Part shown: in pieces, positions 7,990-15,892 of the stretch
How the letters are laid out: every line of letters begins with the position of its first letter
Numbering within the stretch: position 1 is the first letter of the stretch
Source of the DNA: an uncultured Oscillospiraceae bacterium
Lineage (GTDB): Bacteria > Bacillota > Clostridia > Oscillospirales > Oscillospiraceae
DNA: 64,000 nt
Direction: 5' to 3'
NCBI GenBank assembly: GCA_934573855.1
Contig: CAKTMF010000004.1
Span: 62,001-126,000, forward strand
The notes under the pieces: model-generated
Database searches by the model: none
What the model was told of the DNA's origin: nothing
What the model saw: the letters and a program-made list of their open reading frames with translations, nothing else
Program-made: the position numbers and the translations under genes

Positions 7990-9021
7990 TCATTGCTCCG
8001 CGCGGGAGGCTCTTTCAAGCTCCCTTTGCAGCACGTCGCCGAGTCCGTTTATCTGGTTTTCGTTTATGTCGGCATACAGCGCCTTCACCCCGTCGAGCGC
8101 GAGTATCCCGTCAAAAAACTCCTCCGGGTACTCAATGACGGTCATGCCGCCGCGCTCAAGGGCGGACTTATTGTCGGCGTCTATTCCGGCAAGCCTTGAG
8201 TCCATCTCCTCGATGGCCTCGCTCACCGCGCGCTCCAGCGCGTCCCGTTCCTCCGCCGTGAGGGAATCAAACACGGCGCTGTTTATGAGTATCTGATTGA
8301 CATAGAGGATATGATCCGTGCAGGCGAGGTATTTCTGCACATCCTGAAAATTCGCGCCGACGCAGGTGTCGGCAGCGTTCTCCTGCGCGTCGAGCATACC
8401 GGTCTGAAGCGCCTGAAAGACCTCTCCCCACGCGAGCGGAGTAGGCTCCGCGCCAATGGCCGTCCAGAACGCCATGTGGTTCTTGTTCTCCATGGTGCGT
8501 ATCTGCAGCGCCCTGAAATCCTCCAGCGTGCGAAGCTCCCTGTTCGCGGTCGTGAGGCGGTAGGTCGCGTTCTGCATGAAGCCGAGGAGATGGAACCCCG
8601 CCCTCTCATACGCCGCGTCAAGAGCGCCACGAAAGTCGTTGTCACCGTTGAGTACCCGGTCGATGGTATCGCCGTCGTATTTTGAAAAGACCATCGGCAG
8701 GTCAAAGACCGCCATCTCCGGTATAAAGGACACAACGGGCGCGGTCTGTGAGACGACTATGGCGATGTCGCCGGACTGCGCCTGACGCAGGAGGTCGATA
8801 TCCCCGCCAAGGTCGCCGTTGGGGTGGTAATCGACGGTCAGCGCGCCGCCGCTAAGCTCCGCAGCTTTTGCCGCGACAAGCTCGCCGAACAGCTGTCCCG
8901 CAGCACCGCGCCCCGCGGAGTCCGCGCCGATGAGGACTGTTTTCCCGGTCATATCCCCGCCGCAGGCGCACAGCGAAAGCAGCAGTACAGCACATAGCAT
9001 GGCCGCAAAAAATTTTTTCAT
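7990..9021 (-). CDS. dctP: TRAP transporter solute-binding lipoprotein (DctP family)
   Basis: A substrate-capture subunit of a tripartite ATP-independent periplasmic-type transporter, here lipid-anchored outside the membrane. The 343-residue protein has a lipoprotein signal ending LLLSLCACGG. DctP features follow: DLLRQAQSGDIAIVV, FDLPMVF, and the substrate carboxylate-binding region IRTMENKNHMAFWTAIGAEP with its arginine. The QTGMLDAQEN segment is also typical. It is the last gene of aroE-dctQ-dctM-dctP. The shikimate dehydrogenase at the head of the operon suggests a carboxylate such as shikimate or quinate as ligand; this is inference. Confidence 0.9.
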   Translation of the reverse strand: MKKFFAAMLCAVLLLSLCACGGDMTGKTVLIGADSAGRGAAGQLFGELVAAKAAELSGGALTVDYHPNGDLGGDIDLLRQAQSGDIAIVVSQTAPVVSFIPEMAVFDLPMVFSKYDGDTIDRVLNGDNDFRGALDAAYERAGFHLLGFMQNATYRLTTANRELRTLEDFRALQIRTMENKNHMAFWTAIGAEPTPLAWGEVFQALQTGMLDAQENAADTCVGANFQDVQKYLACTDHILYVNQILINSAVFDSLTAEERDALERAVSEAIEEMDSRLAGIDADNKSALERGGMTVIEYPEEFFDGILALDGVKALYADINENQINGLGDVLQRELERASRAEQ

Positions 9022-9064
9022 CCGAAGTTTTCTCCTGTTTCTTTCTATGGAACGTTCCGGCGAG

Positions 9065-10354
9065 TCAGGCGAGGAGCGCCGTACTCAGTCCCGGTATATA
9101 TGTAATAAGAAGCAGCGCCGCGAGAAACGCCGCAACATAGCCGAGCGCGCTCTTCGCGACCGCCATGGGCTGCTCATCCGAAAGCTTCGCCGCGACGAAG
9201 AGGTCAAGCCCGAAGGGCGGCGTTGCAAGCCCGATGGAAAGGCAGCATACGAGAACGACGCCGAAGTGTACCTCCCCGACCCCAAGCGCCCTGACCGCCG
9301 GCAGGAACGCCGGCGCAAGAATCACGATAGCCGGTCCCGTGTCCATGACCATGCCAAGCAGCAGGAACAGCAGCACGAGCGCCGAAAGCACAGCCGCGCC
9401 TGAGCCGAAGCCGCCGAGTATGAACGACTCCACAGCCTTTGTCGCCCGTATGAGCGAAAGCACCCGGCCGAACGCCGTGGCGAACGCCAGCACGAACGCA
9501 AGCGGCGCGTAGGTCCTGACCGCGCTGACGAGCAGCCTCGGGATATCCCGCAGCGAGACCGACCTGTAAATAAGCAGCGACACGACGAGGGCATAGAGGA
9601 CAGACACCGTGGCCGCCTCGGTCGGAGTGAAGCGCCCGGAGTAGATACCGCCGAGGACGATGACCGGACACAGGAGCGCCCAGAAGCTCTCCCGGAGGAG
9701 GGCTGCAAAGCCCTTTTTATAAAGCTCCTCGAGCTTCGCGTCTATCCTCCCGCGGTCCTCACCCCGTCTGGAGCAATAGGCCACGGCATAGACCATGAGG
9801 AACACGGCAATAAGAACGCCGGGTATGACGCCGCCGATGAACAGCTCGCCCGTCGAGACCCCGGTAGCCAGCGCGTAGAGGACAAAGGGTATCGACGGCG
9901 GGATTATGACGCCGAGGCCGCCCGCGACGGATACAAGGCCGGCGCACCATTTTTTATCATAGCCAAGCCCGGTCAGGAACGGAATGACCATCGAGCCGAC
10001 GGCAGCAGTGGTCGCGGGGCCGGAGCCGGATATCGCGCCATAAAAAAGGCATGTGATGATCGCCGCGCACGGCAGACCGCCGCGGAAGCGGCCGACAAAG
10101 TAGGCGAAGAAGTTGAAAAGCCGTCCGGATATCCCGCCCTCCGCCATAAGTATACCGGCGAGGATAAAGAGCGGTATCGCAAGTATCGGCGTGGAATTTG
10201 CGCCGGAGAAGGTGTTATTTATGATCTGCTCCATCGAGCCGCCCTGCCCCATCACGGCGACGGGGGCGGCTGCGCCGAGAACCATGCTCACGCCGATCGG
10301 GACGGTCAGAAATATGCAGACAAGGAACACCGCAAGCATCAATACGGCGGCCAT
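9065..10354 (-). CDS. dctM: TRAP transporter large permease (DctM family)
   Basis: The 429-residue, roughly 12-helix membrane subunit that couples solute import to an ion gradient. Typical DctM motifs: PIGVSMVLGA near the N-terminus, FILAGILMAEGGISGRLF, GAISGSGPATTAAVGSMVIP, IIPPSIPFVLYA, and GMVMDTGPAIVILAPAFLPA. Three bases separate it from dctQ, and GGAGT precedes its ATG. With DctQ it forms the membrane complex fed by DctP, 43 nt downstream. Confidence 0.95.
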   Translation of the reverse strand: MAAVLMLAVFLVCIFLTVPIGVSMVLGAAAPVAVMGQGGSMEQIINNTFSGANSTPILAIPLFILAGILMAEGGISGRLFNFFAYFVGRFRGGLPCAAIITCLFYGAISGSGPATTAAVGSMVIPFLTGLGYDKKWCAGLVSVAGGLGVIIPPSIPFVLYALATGVSTGELFIGGVIPGVLIAVFLMVYAVAYCSRRGEDRGRIDAKLEELYKKGFAALLRESFWALLCPVIVLGGIYSGRFTPTEAATVSVLYALVVSLLIYRSVSLRDIPRLLVSAVRTYAPLAFVLAFATAFGRVLSLIRATKAVESFILGGFGSGAAVLSALVLLFLLLGMVMDTGPAIVILAPAFLPAVRALGVGEVHFGVVLVCCLSIGLATPPFGLDLFVAAKLSDEQPMAVAKSALGYVAAFLAALLLITYIPGLSTALLA

Positions 10355-10357
10355 GGC

Positions 10358-10885
10358 TCACTCCCCTGCCTTTCCGTCGGGTCTCCCGGCACGGGCAGCG
10401 GAATCAGGTTCCCTGAGTCTGCGGATGAAGCGCTCCACGCCGCGCAGCGCGCCGAGGAAGAAGCCGGCGAATATCACGGAGTACACCGCCCACATCGGCC
10501 AAGCCATCGCCGGGGAAAGCTCCGCGCTGAGGTATATTTTTCTGATAACGGGTACGGAATAGGCGCACAGAAAGGCCATCGTCCCGGCCGTAATAAGGTC
10601 GGCGGCGAGGTCGATCACCCTTCGCGCTTTCGCCCCCGCAAGGTCGAGCAGCAGCGTCACTCTGAGCATACTGCCCATTTTGACGGTATAAGGCAGCGAA
10701 AGGAACACGCTCCATATCCACGCAAAGCGGCAAAATTCCTCCGCCCACTTGAGCGCCGGAATGAACGGCAGGTTCCTTATCACGACCTGAACAAGGCTGA
10801 CAAAGAAGATTATTATAAGCAGAAGCACAAGAAGAGCTTCTTCAAAATGCTCATCCAGCCATGCAAAGGCCCTGTTTTTTCTCAT
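10358..10885 (-). CDS. dctQ: TRAP transporter small permease (DctQ family)
   Basis: A 175-residue, four-helix membrane protein that partners DctM. It shows the DctQ pattern: an N-terminal cytoplasmic stretch, a first helix LVLLLIIIFFVSLVQVVIRN, WAEEFCRFAWIWSVFLSL, and a final helix before an arginine-rich tail. It starts four bases after the aroE stop, so translation of the two is probably coupled. Confidence 0.9.
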   Translation of the reverse strand: MRKNRAFAWLDEHFEEALLVLLLIIIFFVSLVQVVIRNLPFIPALKWAEEFCRFAWIWSVFLSLPYTVKMGSMLRVTLLLDLAGAKARRVIDLAADLITAGTMAFLCAYSVPVIRKIYLSAELSPAMAWPMWAVYSVIFAGFFLGALRGVERFIRRLREPDSAARAGRPDGKAGE

Positions 10886-10889
10886 TCTT

Positions 10890-11750
10890 TTACCTTTCGG
10901 AAATTATTCTCATCAGATCCCGGCGCATTTCCTCCGCCGGGGCCTTCTTTCCCGTCCAAAGCTCTATCTGCGCTATGGCCTGATAGAGGAGCATGCCGAC
11001 GCCGTTGAGCGACCGACAGCCCGCTTCCTCCGCGTCCGCGAGAAAGCGCGTCTTTCCCGGGTTATAGCAGGCGTCATAATAGAGCGTCCCCGGAACGATA
11101 AAGCGTCTGTCCATCGGCGAGCGCCCGACGCTCTCCCCCATGCCGACGCCCGTGGCGTTCATGACGACGCCGCACCGCGCGATCACGTCCCTGTACCCGC
11201 TCGGGGCTACCGCCTCGGCGCAGGGAGAAAAGCCGCGGTTTATCTCATCGGCGAGCCTTTCGGCGCTCACGCCGCTCTCGGAGGTGATGTATATTTTTTT
11301 CGCCCCGTGATAAGCGAGCGCACAGCACATCGCCCGCGCCGCGCCGCCCGCGCCGAAGCAGAAGAACGTGGTCTCCGCCGCGTCGAGTCCGCTCTCCTCC
11401 GTGAAGGATCTGTAGAAGCCCGCGCCGTCGGTATTATAGCCTATGAGCCGTCCGTCCGCCGTCCTGACGACGGTGTTGGACGCGCCCATCTTTTCACACA
11501 GCGGGTCATAGCCGTCGAGGTACTTCATCACCTCGACCTTGCACGGCTTTGTTACGGCAAAGCCCGCAAAGGGCATGTACCGCAGGCCGTTCACGACGTC
11601 GCCGAGATGTTCGTTATCCACCTCGCTGTAGAAATAGACCATGTTCAGCCCCGCGCGGCTGTACGCGCTATTCTGAAGCGTCGAGGAAAACGACTGCGCC
11701 AGAGGCCTGCCAAGGAGACAGATAAACCTTGTATCTATATCAATATTCAT
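10890..11750 (-). CDS. aroE: Shikimate dehydrogenase family protein (AroE-like), head of a TRAP operon
   Basis: NADP-dependent interconversion of 3-dehydroshikimate and shikimate, or quinate in the YdiB/QsuD branch. The frame continues upstream through the tRNA-Pro gene, but the ATG at 11750 (MNIDIDTRF) has a GGGGG Shine-Dalgarno and follows a good promoter, giving 286 residues. Substrate-binding serines lie in LAQSFSSTLQN (18-27), the catalytic Lys in VTKPCK (71), Asn in SNTVV (92) and Asp in YNTDGAGF (108). The Rossmann glycine loop FGAGGAARA follows. The usual VTxPHK has become VTKPCK. Placement with dctQMP suggests catabolic use of an imported cyclohexane carboxylate rather than aromatic biosynthesis. 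Confidence 0.85.
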   Translation of the reverse strand: MNIDIDTRFICLLGRPLAQSFSSTLQNSAYSRAGLNMVYFYSEVDNEHLGDVVNGLRYMPFAGFAVTKPCKVEVMKYLDGYDPLCEKMGASNTVVRTADGRLIGYNTDGAGFYRSFTEESGLDAAETTFFCFGAGGAARAMCCALAYHGAKKIYITSESGVSAERLADEINRGFSPCAEAVAPSGYRDVIARCGVVMNATGVGMGESVGRSPMDRRFIVPGTLYYDACYNPGKTRFLADAEEAGCRSLNGVGMLLYQAIAQIELWTGKKAPAEEMRRDLMRIISER

Positions 11751-11808
11751 CGGGCCGCCCCCATTTCTGATAATGTCAGCCGTGTCCGCGGAGAGGTGAT
11801 ACACGAAC

Positions 11809-11837
11809 AGTATATATCTTTTTATTCCCGGCTGCAA
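11809..11837 (-). promoter_or_regulatory. Sigma-A promoter of aroE-dctQMP
   Basis: On the minus strand, -35 TTGCAG (11832-11837), a 17-bp spacer and -10 TATACT (11809-11814). The start would be near 11802, about 50 nt before the aroE ATG. Confidence 0.75.
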
Positions 11838-11864
11838 GCTTAAAGGCACGGTCAGGGCAGACAT

Positions 11865-11897
11865 AAAAAAATCGCCATGTACTATGACATGACGATT
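11865..11897 (-). terminator. Terminator of tRNA-Pro
   Basis: Directly after the tRNA CCA end, AATCG-CATGT pairs with ACATG-CGATT and is followed by a run of seven T on the minus strand. Confidence 0.85.
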
Positions 11898-11973
11898 TGG
11901 TCCGAGTGAGAAGATTCGAACTTCCGGCCTCTTGAACCCCATTCAAGCACGCTACCAACTGCGCTACACCCGG
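11898..11973 (-). tRNA. tRNA-Pro (GGG anticodon)
   Basis: A 76-nt cloverleaf on the minus strand with CCA encoded. The acceptor CCGGGTG pairs with CACTCGG. The anticodon stem CTTGA/TCAAG encloses loop ATGGGGT, giving anticodon GGG. The T-arm contains GTTCGAATC. The gene has its own promoter and terminator. Confidence 0.95.
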
Positions 11974-11990
11974 ATCTCCAGTGCTTGTGT

Positions 11991-12019
11991 ATAATAGCAC
12001 AACGCATATTAAATTGCAA
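11991..12019 (-). promoter_or_regulatory. Promoter of tRNA-Pro
   Basis: Minus-strand -35 TTGCAA (12014-12019), 17-bp spacer and -10 TATTAT (11991-11996). Initiation falls about 10 nt before the mature tRNA 5' end. Confidence 0.75.
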
Positions 12020-12124
12020 GAGGTATTTTTATTTTTTTCAAAATGTTTTTCGTTTTCCCGCCTCTAAGCGACGCTGTCTCATTTGGTTTACATAACTCGT
12101 TTTTATCCCGCTTTTCTGTTTTTC

Positions 12125-12153
12125 TTGCGTTGTTAATAAAATTATGTTAGAAT
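12125..12153 (+). promoter_or_regulatory. Promoter of degV
   Basis: -35 TTGCGT (12125-12130), 17-bp spacer and -10 TAGAAT (12148-12153). The start near 12160 lies inside the upstream open frame and so supports the ATG at 12183. Confidence 0.7.
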
Positions 12154-12182
12154 ATTTGAAGTATTTCTTTGGAGGTCAACAG

Positions 12183-13031
12183 ATGAGCAAGAAAGTAATT
12201 ATCACTTCGGACAGTACGCTCGATCTCACTCCCGAGCTTCTTGACCGTTTCGGCATAGCTGTCATCCCCCTCACCATCCTTTTGGGCAAGGAAAGCTTCC
12301 TTGACAGCCGCGAGTATACTCCCGAGATGATGTATGAGCGCTTCCGCGCGGACGGTACGCTGCCCAAGACCTCCGCCCCCTCTCTTCAGCAATTTACCGA
12401 TTTCTTCGGCGGCTTTGTCTCAAACGGTTATGAGATAGTCCACCTCGACATAAGCTCCGAGCTTTCAGGCACATGCAACAACGCGCGGATCGCGGCCGCC
12501 GAGTTTGACGGCGTGTATGTCGTGGACAGCCGCATGCTCTCCACCGGTGTAGCGCTGCTCGCAATTGAGGGCGCCGAGTGCCGCGACAGAGGCATGTGCG
12601 CCGCCGACATCGCCGCGCACCTTCAGGAGCTTACCGCGAAGGTAGACACGAGCTTCGTTCTCGATACGCTCGAGTTCATGTGGAAGGGCGGACGCTGCTC
12701 AGGCGTTGCCGCTCTCGGCGCGAACCTGCTCAAACTCAAGCCCGGTCTCGAGATGAAGGACGGCAAGCTCGAGATATTCAAGAAATACCGCGGCGCCATC
12801 GAGAGCGTCTACCGTACCTATATAAAAGAACGTCTCGCCGGAAAGGATATCCGTCCCGGCCATGTGTTCATCACTCACGCCGGCGAGGTGAGCGAGGCCG
12901 TCACCGATGAGCTTTCGGCGCTCGTGCGCGAGCTGACCGGCGCGGAGGAGATACACGTCACCACCGCCGGCTGCACGGTGTCCTCTCACTGCGGCCCCAA
13001 GTGCCTCGGAGTCCTCTTCATAAACAAGTAA
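12183..13031 (+). CDS. degV: DegV family fatty-acid-binding protein
   Basis: DegV/FakB-like proteins bind a fatty acid, often as the partner of a fatty-acid kinase. The ATG at 12183 has GGAGG seven bases upstream; the frame is open from 12144 but that lies before the predicted transcript start. The 282-residue protein shows the N-terminal signature IITSDSTLDLTPEL, then the lipid-contacting block TSAPSLQQF, VVDSRMLSTG, and the second-domain ending HVTTAGCTVSSHCGPKCLGVLF. No fakA-like kinase is nearby, so the partner must be elsewhere. An in-frame open stretch follows its stop codon. Confidence 0.92.
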   Translation: MSKKVIITSDSTLDLTPELLDRFGIAVIPLTILLGKESFLDSREYTPEMMYERFRADGTLPKTSAPSLQQFTDFFGGFVSNGYEIVHLDISSELSGTCNNARIAAAEFDGVYVVDSRMLSTGVALLAIEGAECRDRGMCAADIAAHLQELTAKVDTSFVLDTLEFMWKGGRCSGVAALGANLLKLKPGLEMKDGKLEIFKKYRGAIESVYRTYIKERLAGKDIRPGHVFITHAGEVSEAVTDELSALVRELTGAEEIHVTTAGCTVSSHCGPKCLGVLFINK

Positions 13032-13064
13032 TTTCTATTTTTTCGCGATGAGTTCGGCGGCTAC

Positions 13065-13220
13065 ATGATCCCGAAAGACGCTCTCGGAGATGAAAAGACG
13101 GGTCTTTTCCGCGCCTTTATCTCGCATAAAACCGGCCAGCTGATCGCGAACCGTGCTTCCCCCGCCAAGCGGCTGATGTCATGGTTCAGGCATAAGGAAG
13201 ACGGGCCGTACCACCTGTAA
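13065..13220 (+). CDS. Possible 51-residue protein or gene remnant in frame with degV
   Basis: After the degV TAA the same frame stays open to TAA at 13218-13220. From the first ATG (13065) it encodes 51 residues beginning MIPKDALGDEKTGLF, basic in the second half (RLMSWFRHKEDG). There is no Shine-Dalgarno before the ATG. The codon composition looks like normal coding DNA of this genome. It may be a decayed 3' piece of another gene, or a readthrough extension of DegV; no family is recognised. The shared terminator follows directly. Confidence 0.35.
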   Translation: MIPKDALGDEKTGLFRAFISHKTGQLIANRASPAKRLMSWFRHKEDGPYHL

Positions 13221-13227
13221 CGGCCAG

Positions 13228-13263
13228 AAAAAACTGCTCTGTCAAAAGACAGAGCAGTTTTTT
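13228..13263. terminator. Bidirectional terminator between degV and the egsA-like gene
   Basis: A perfect 10-bp stem CTGCTCTGTC / GACAGAGCAG with an AAAA loop, flanked by six A and six T. It serves the two converging genes. Confidence 0.92.
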
Positions 13264-13272
13264 CATTCATTC

Positions 13273-14514
13273 TTATTCAAAATCCAGCACACGGAGCATG
13301 CGAACGAGCGTGAGCCTGTTGCGGATGGCGGCGGAAATGGGAAGCATTTCGTCGGTGAGCGCCGGGTCAATGCCGATATGCTCGGGCAGATACTTGGAGC
13401 CGACCGCCTTATACAGCGCCTCCATCTCCTCCGCGGAGGGTATCTCGGCGATGATGGAGCGGATCTTGTCCCAGTTGTCAACGATGATCTGAGGATCGAA
13501 GGTCGCGAGAACGTCATGCTCGTTTTCCTTCATGATTCCGTCGTGGAGCCTCGGTCCGAACTTCTCCATGACCCACTCGGAGCTGAGCGGCTCAAAGGGC
13601 TTTGCCTTGGGCGTGAGCATTGCGAGGCGGTGGTATACCTTCACGCACTCGAAGGTGCCGACGCCGACGCATTCGCCGTGTATGCCCTCGGCATTTTCAA
13701 AGCGCGGCGGGTGCATTTCGACAAGGTGCGCCATCAGGTGTTCCGCACCGGAAGCGGCGCGGGAATTGTCCCAGAGCTGCATGGTAAGACCGCTCTTCAT
13801 CTGGGCCATGGTCATGGCCTCGTAGTCACACTCGCCGGTAGCGGCAAGCTTGTCGGCGGCGGCGCGCATGATGTGCAGCGCCTCCTCGGCAAGTCCGGCC
13901 ACCATGGGGCAGTAATCCTCGCCCGCGACCAGCGCGGCGATACGCCAGTCCGCAAGGGAGATGTACTTTGCAAGGATATCGTTTATTCCGCTGGAGACCA
14001 GACGCATGGGAGCGCCCTTGATAATGTCGAGGTCCGCGACCACGAGCACAGGGGCCTTCATGGTGATGGACTTTTTCTGCCCGTTGAGGATGACGGAGCA
14101 TATGCTGGCGGTAAAGCCGTCGGAGCTTGCGAGAGTGGGGACCGCGACAAAGGGTATCCCCAGCTTGTACGCGGGGTAGCGGCCGAAGTCCATTATGGTC
14201 CCGGCGCCGTATGCCACGATGACCTCGGGGTGGTCGAGCTGCTTCATCATGTCCTCGATGAGGACGTCCTCGGAACGGAGGCCCGCCGCGGGGAGGACGA
14301 TCTCCTGGTCGGCCTTGATGTGCTTGCCCTCGGTGAGCTTGTAGATGTTGCTGTCGTAGACGACCGTGCGGCGCTTGCCGGCGAGGCCGACGTCCTGCAT
14401 GTACTGCTCAAAGTTCGCGATGGCGTTGTATTCGACAACGACCTTCTTGGTCTCGAGCGTGTGTTCGCGTCCGCACTCGCACTTGCCGACATACTGGGAG
14501 CAATCCATTATCAT
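13273..14514 (-). CDS. egsA: sn-glycerol-1-phosphate dehydrogenase family protein (AraM/EgsA-like)
   Basis: NAD(P)H-dependent reduction of dihydroxyacetone phosphate to sn-glycerol-1-phosphate is the known activity of bacterial AraM proteins. ATG at 14514 is chosen because AGGAGG precedes it by 8-9 nt; the frame is open to 14607. About 413 residues. Visible features: the dinucleotide loop VIVAYGAGTIMDFGRYPA, VPTLASSDGFTASICSV, and metal ligands in SSGINDILAKY (Asp) and in the later HLMAHLVEMH and IHGECVGVG (His). An N-terminal stretch with clustered cysteines (DCSQYVGKCECG) is typical of the clostridial subgroup. It is divergent from the dehydratase operon. Confidence 0.85.
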   Translation of the reverse strand: MIMDCSQYVGKCECGREHTLETKKVVVEYNAIANFEQYMQDVGLAGKRRTVVYDSNIYKLTEGKHIKADQEIVLPAAGLRSEDVLIEDMMKQLDHPEVIVAYGAGTIMDFGRYPAYKLGIPFVAVPTLASSDGFTASICSVILNGQKKSITMKAPVLVVADLDIIKGAPMRLVSSGINDILAKYISLADWRIAALVAGEDYCPMVAGLAEEALHIMRAAADKLAATGECDYEAMTMAQMKSGLTMQLWDNSRAASGAEHLMAHLVEMHPPRFENAEGIHGECVGVGTFECVKVYHRLAMLTPKAKPFEPLSSEWVMEKFGPRLHDGIMKENEHDVLATFDPQIIVDNWDKIRSIIAEIPSAEEMEALYKAVGSKYLPEHIGIDPALTDEMLPISAAIRNRLTLVRMLRVLDFE

Positions 14515-14623
14515 ATGTAAAAATCCTCCTGAAGAAATTACTTTCGCTGCTGTGATTTTACGCCATTTGACGAAAAAAGGCAACAAATTTTTGCGCTTTT
14601 TCGGCACTGTGACACAAAGGTTA

Positions 14624-14652
14624 TTGCCTCGGGAATTGCTGTATGCTATACT
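14624..14652 (+). promoter_or_regulatory. Promoter of the 2-hydroxyacyl-CoA dehydratase operon
   Basis: -35 TTGCCT (14624-14629), 17-bp spacer and -10 TATACT (14647-14652), about 40 nt before the first ATG of the operon. Confidence 0.75.
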
Positions 14653-14692
14653 GTAGGCGGTTTAACCGACTAAATAGTAAGGGTGAACAAGA

Positions 14693-15892
14693 ATGAAGGA
14701 TCTGAAGCATATCCACTTTTTTGAAGAGCTGCTGGAGCAGGCGAACAATTCTCTTGTTCAGCAGGCCAAGGCCGAGGGAAAGACAGCCGTCGGCTACACC
14801 TGCTACTATGTTCCGGAGGCTCTTTTGAACTGCGCCGGCGCCTTCAGCGTAAGGCTCCGCGCGCCGAACACCGGTTCGCTGGACATAAGCCAGTATTACA
14901 TGAACAGCTTTATCTGCGGCTATACCCGCGCGCTGTTCGAGCGTGCCTTTGAGGGCGGCTACAACTTCCTCGATTTTTACGCCTCCTCCGACACCTGCCA
15001 GCAGATGGTGCGTGTCGTGGAGAATATCCATGAGCTGGGGCTGATTGAAAACGAGAGGTTCGACTACGGTATAATCGACGCGCCCATGAAGGTCACGCCT
15101 CACGGTCTCAAGCTGTACTGCCAGCAGATACGTCAGCAGTTTGCCGAGCCGCTGAGCCGCGGCTACGGCGTGGACTTCTCCGACAGCGCGGTGCGCGAGG
15201 CCGTTAAAATGCACAACGAGATGTGCGATATCATCACCGAGATATCCGATATGCGCAAGGACGGCCACCCGCGGATAACTCCCCGCGAGTTCCACATCAT
15301 CTGCCTCGTGAGCTACACCTGTCCCACATACCTCATTCTCCCCTATCTGCGCGAGACGCTCGAGGAGCTGCGTCTGCGCGAAAAAGACCCCATCTCGAAA
15401 TGGAGGGCGAGGGTCGTGGTCGTCGGAAGCGAGCTGGACGATTATGCGTTTTCCGAGATCCTCGAGAATTGCCGCTGCTATGTCGCGGCCGACAGGTACT
15501 GCTTCGGCGCATTCCCCGGCCGTCAGCGCATTCCCCTCAATGACGACGAGGACGCCTTCGATCAGGTCTGCCGCTTCTATCTTGAAACGAACCAGTGTCC
15601 CCGCTTTATGTCCGAGGAAAAGATCGTCGGCAGGCGTGAGCTTCTGCGTGACCTTGTGCGCGACTTTAAGGCGGACGGCATAATCTATGAGCAGGCAAAA
15701 TTCTGCGACTTCTGGGGCTATGAGCGTATGCTGGCCGGTCACATAATGGCCGACGAGTACGGTATCCCCACCATCGGTATCGACCGCGAATACGTCGTGC
15801 GCGGCTCGGGCCAGCTCTCCACCCGCGTTCAGGCGTTTGTTGAAAGTCTTGAGATCAAGAGCATTCAGGGAAAGGACGGTGACGGCAAATGA
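14693..15892 (+). CDS. 2-hydroxyacyl-CoA dehydratase family subunit, smaller (HgdB/BcrC-like)
   Basis: The family (HgdB, FldC, HadC, BcrC) holds an iron-sulfur cluster and dehydrates 2-hydroxyacyl-CoA or reduces aryl-CoA after ATP-driven one-electron activation. The 399-residue protein has conserved cysteines at 37 (GYTCYYVPE) and 47 (LLNCAGAF), then FYASSDTCQQM and QAKFCDFWGYERM near the C-terminus, matching cluster-ligand regions. Its stop overlaps the next ATG (ATGA), so the subunits are translated together. No activator ATPase (HgdC/BcrA type) is encoded in the window. The substrate is unknown. Confidence 0.85.
   Translation: MKDLKHIHFFEELLEQANNSLVQQAKAEGKTAVGYTCYYVPEALLNCAGAFSVRLRAPNTGSLDISQYYMNSFICGYTRALFERAFEGGYNFLDFYASSDTCQQMVRVVENIHELGLIENERFDYGIIDAPMKVTPHGLKLYCQQIRQQFAEPLSRGYGVDFSDSAVREAVKMHNEMCDIITEISDMRKDGHPRITPREFHIICLVSYTCPTYLILPYLRETLEELRLREKDPISKWRARVVVVGSELDDYAFSEILENCRCYVAADRYCFGAFPGRQRIPLNDDEDAFDQVCRFYLETNQCPRFMSEEKIVGRRELLRDLVRDFKADGIIYEQAKFCDFWGYERMLAGHIMADEYGIPTIGIDREYVVRGSGQLSTRVQAFVESLEIKSIQGKDGDGK

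Noticed and set aside
11751..11942. Longer N-terminus for AroE reaching into tRNA-Pro
   Set aside because: The extension crosses the tRNA terminator and 3' part and lies before the aroE promoter; the ATG at 11750 has a good ribosome site.
13243..13248. Repeated GTCAAAAGAC sequence at 13241-13250 and in the hsp20 terminator
   Set aside because: Both are simply terminator stem tops with an AAAA loop, not a dispersed element.
13378..14520. Long open frames antisense to real genes (for example opposite the egsA-like gene, pepV, ddl and the dehydratase genes)
   Set aside because: High GC with strong third-position bias keeps the antisense frames open; they lack ribosome sites and domains, and the sense strands encode recognised families.
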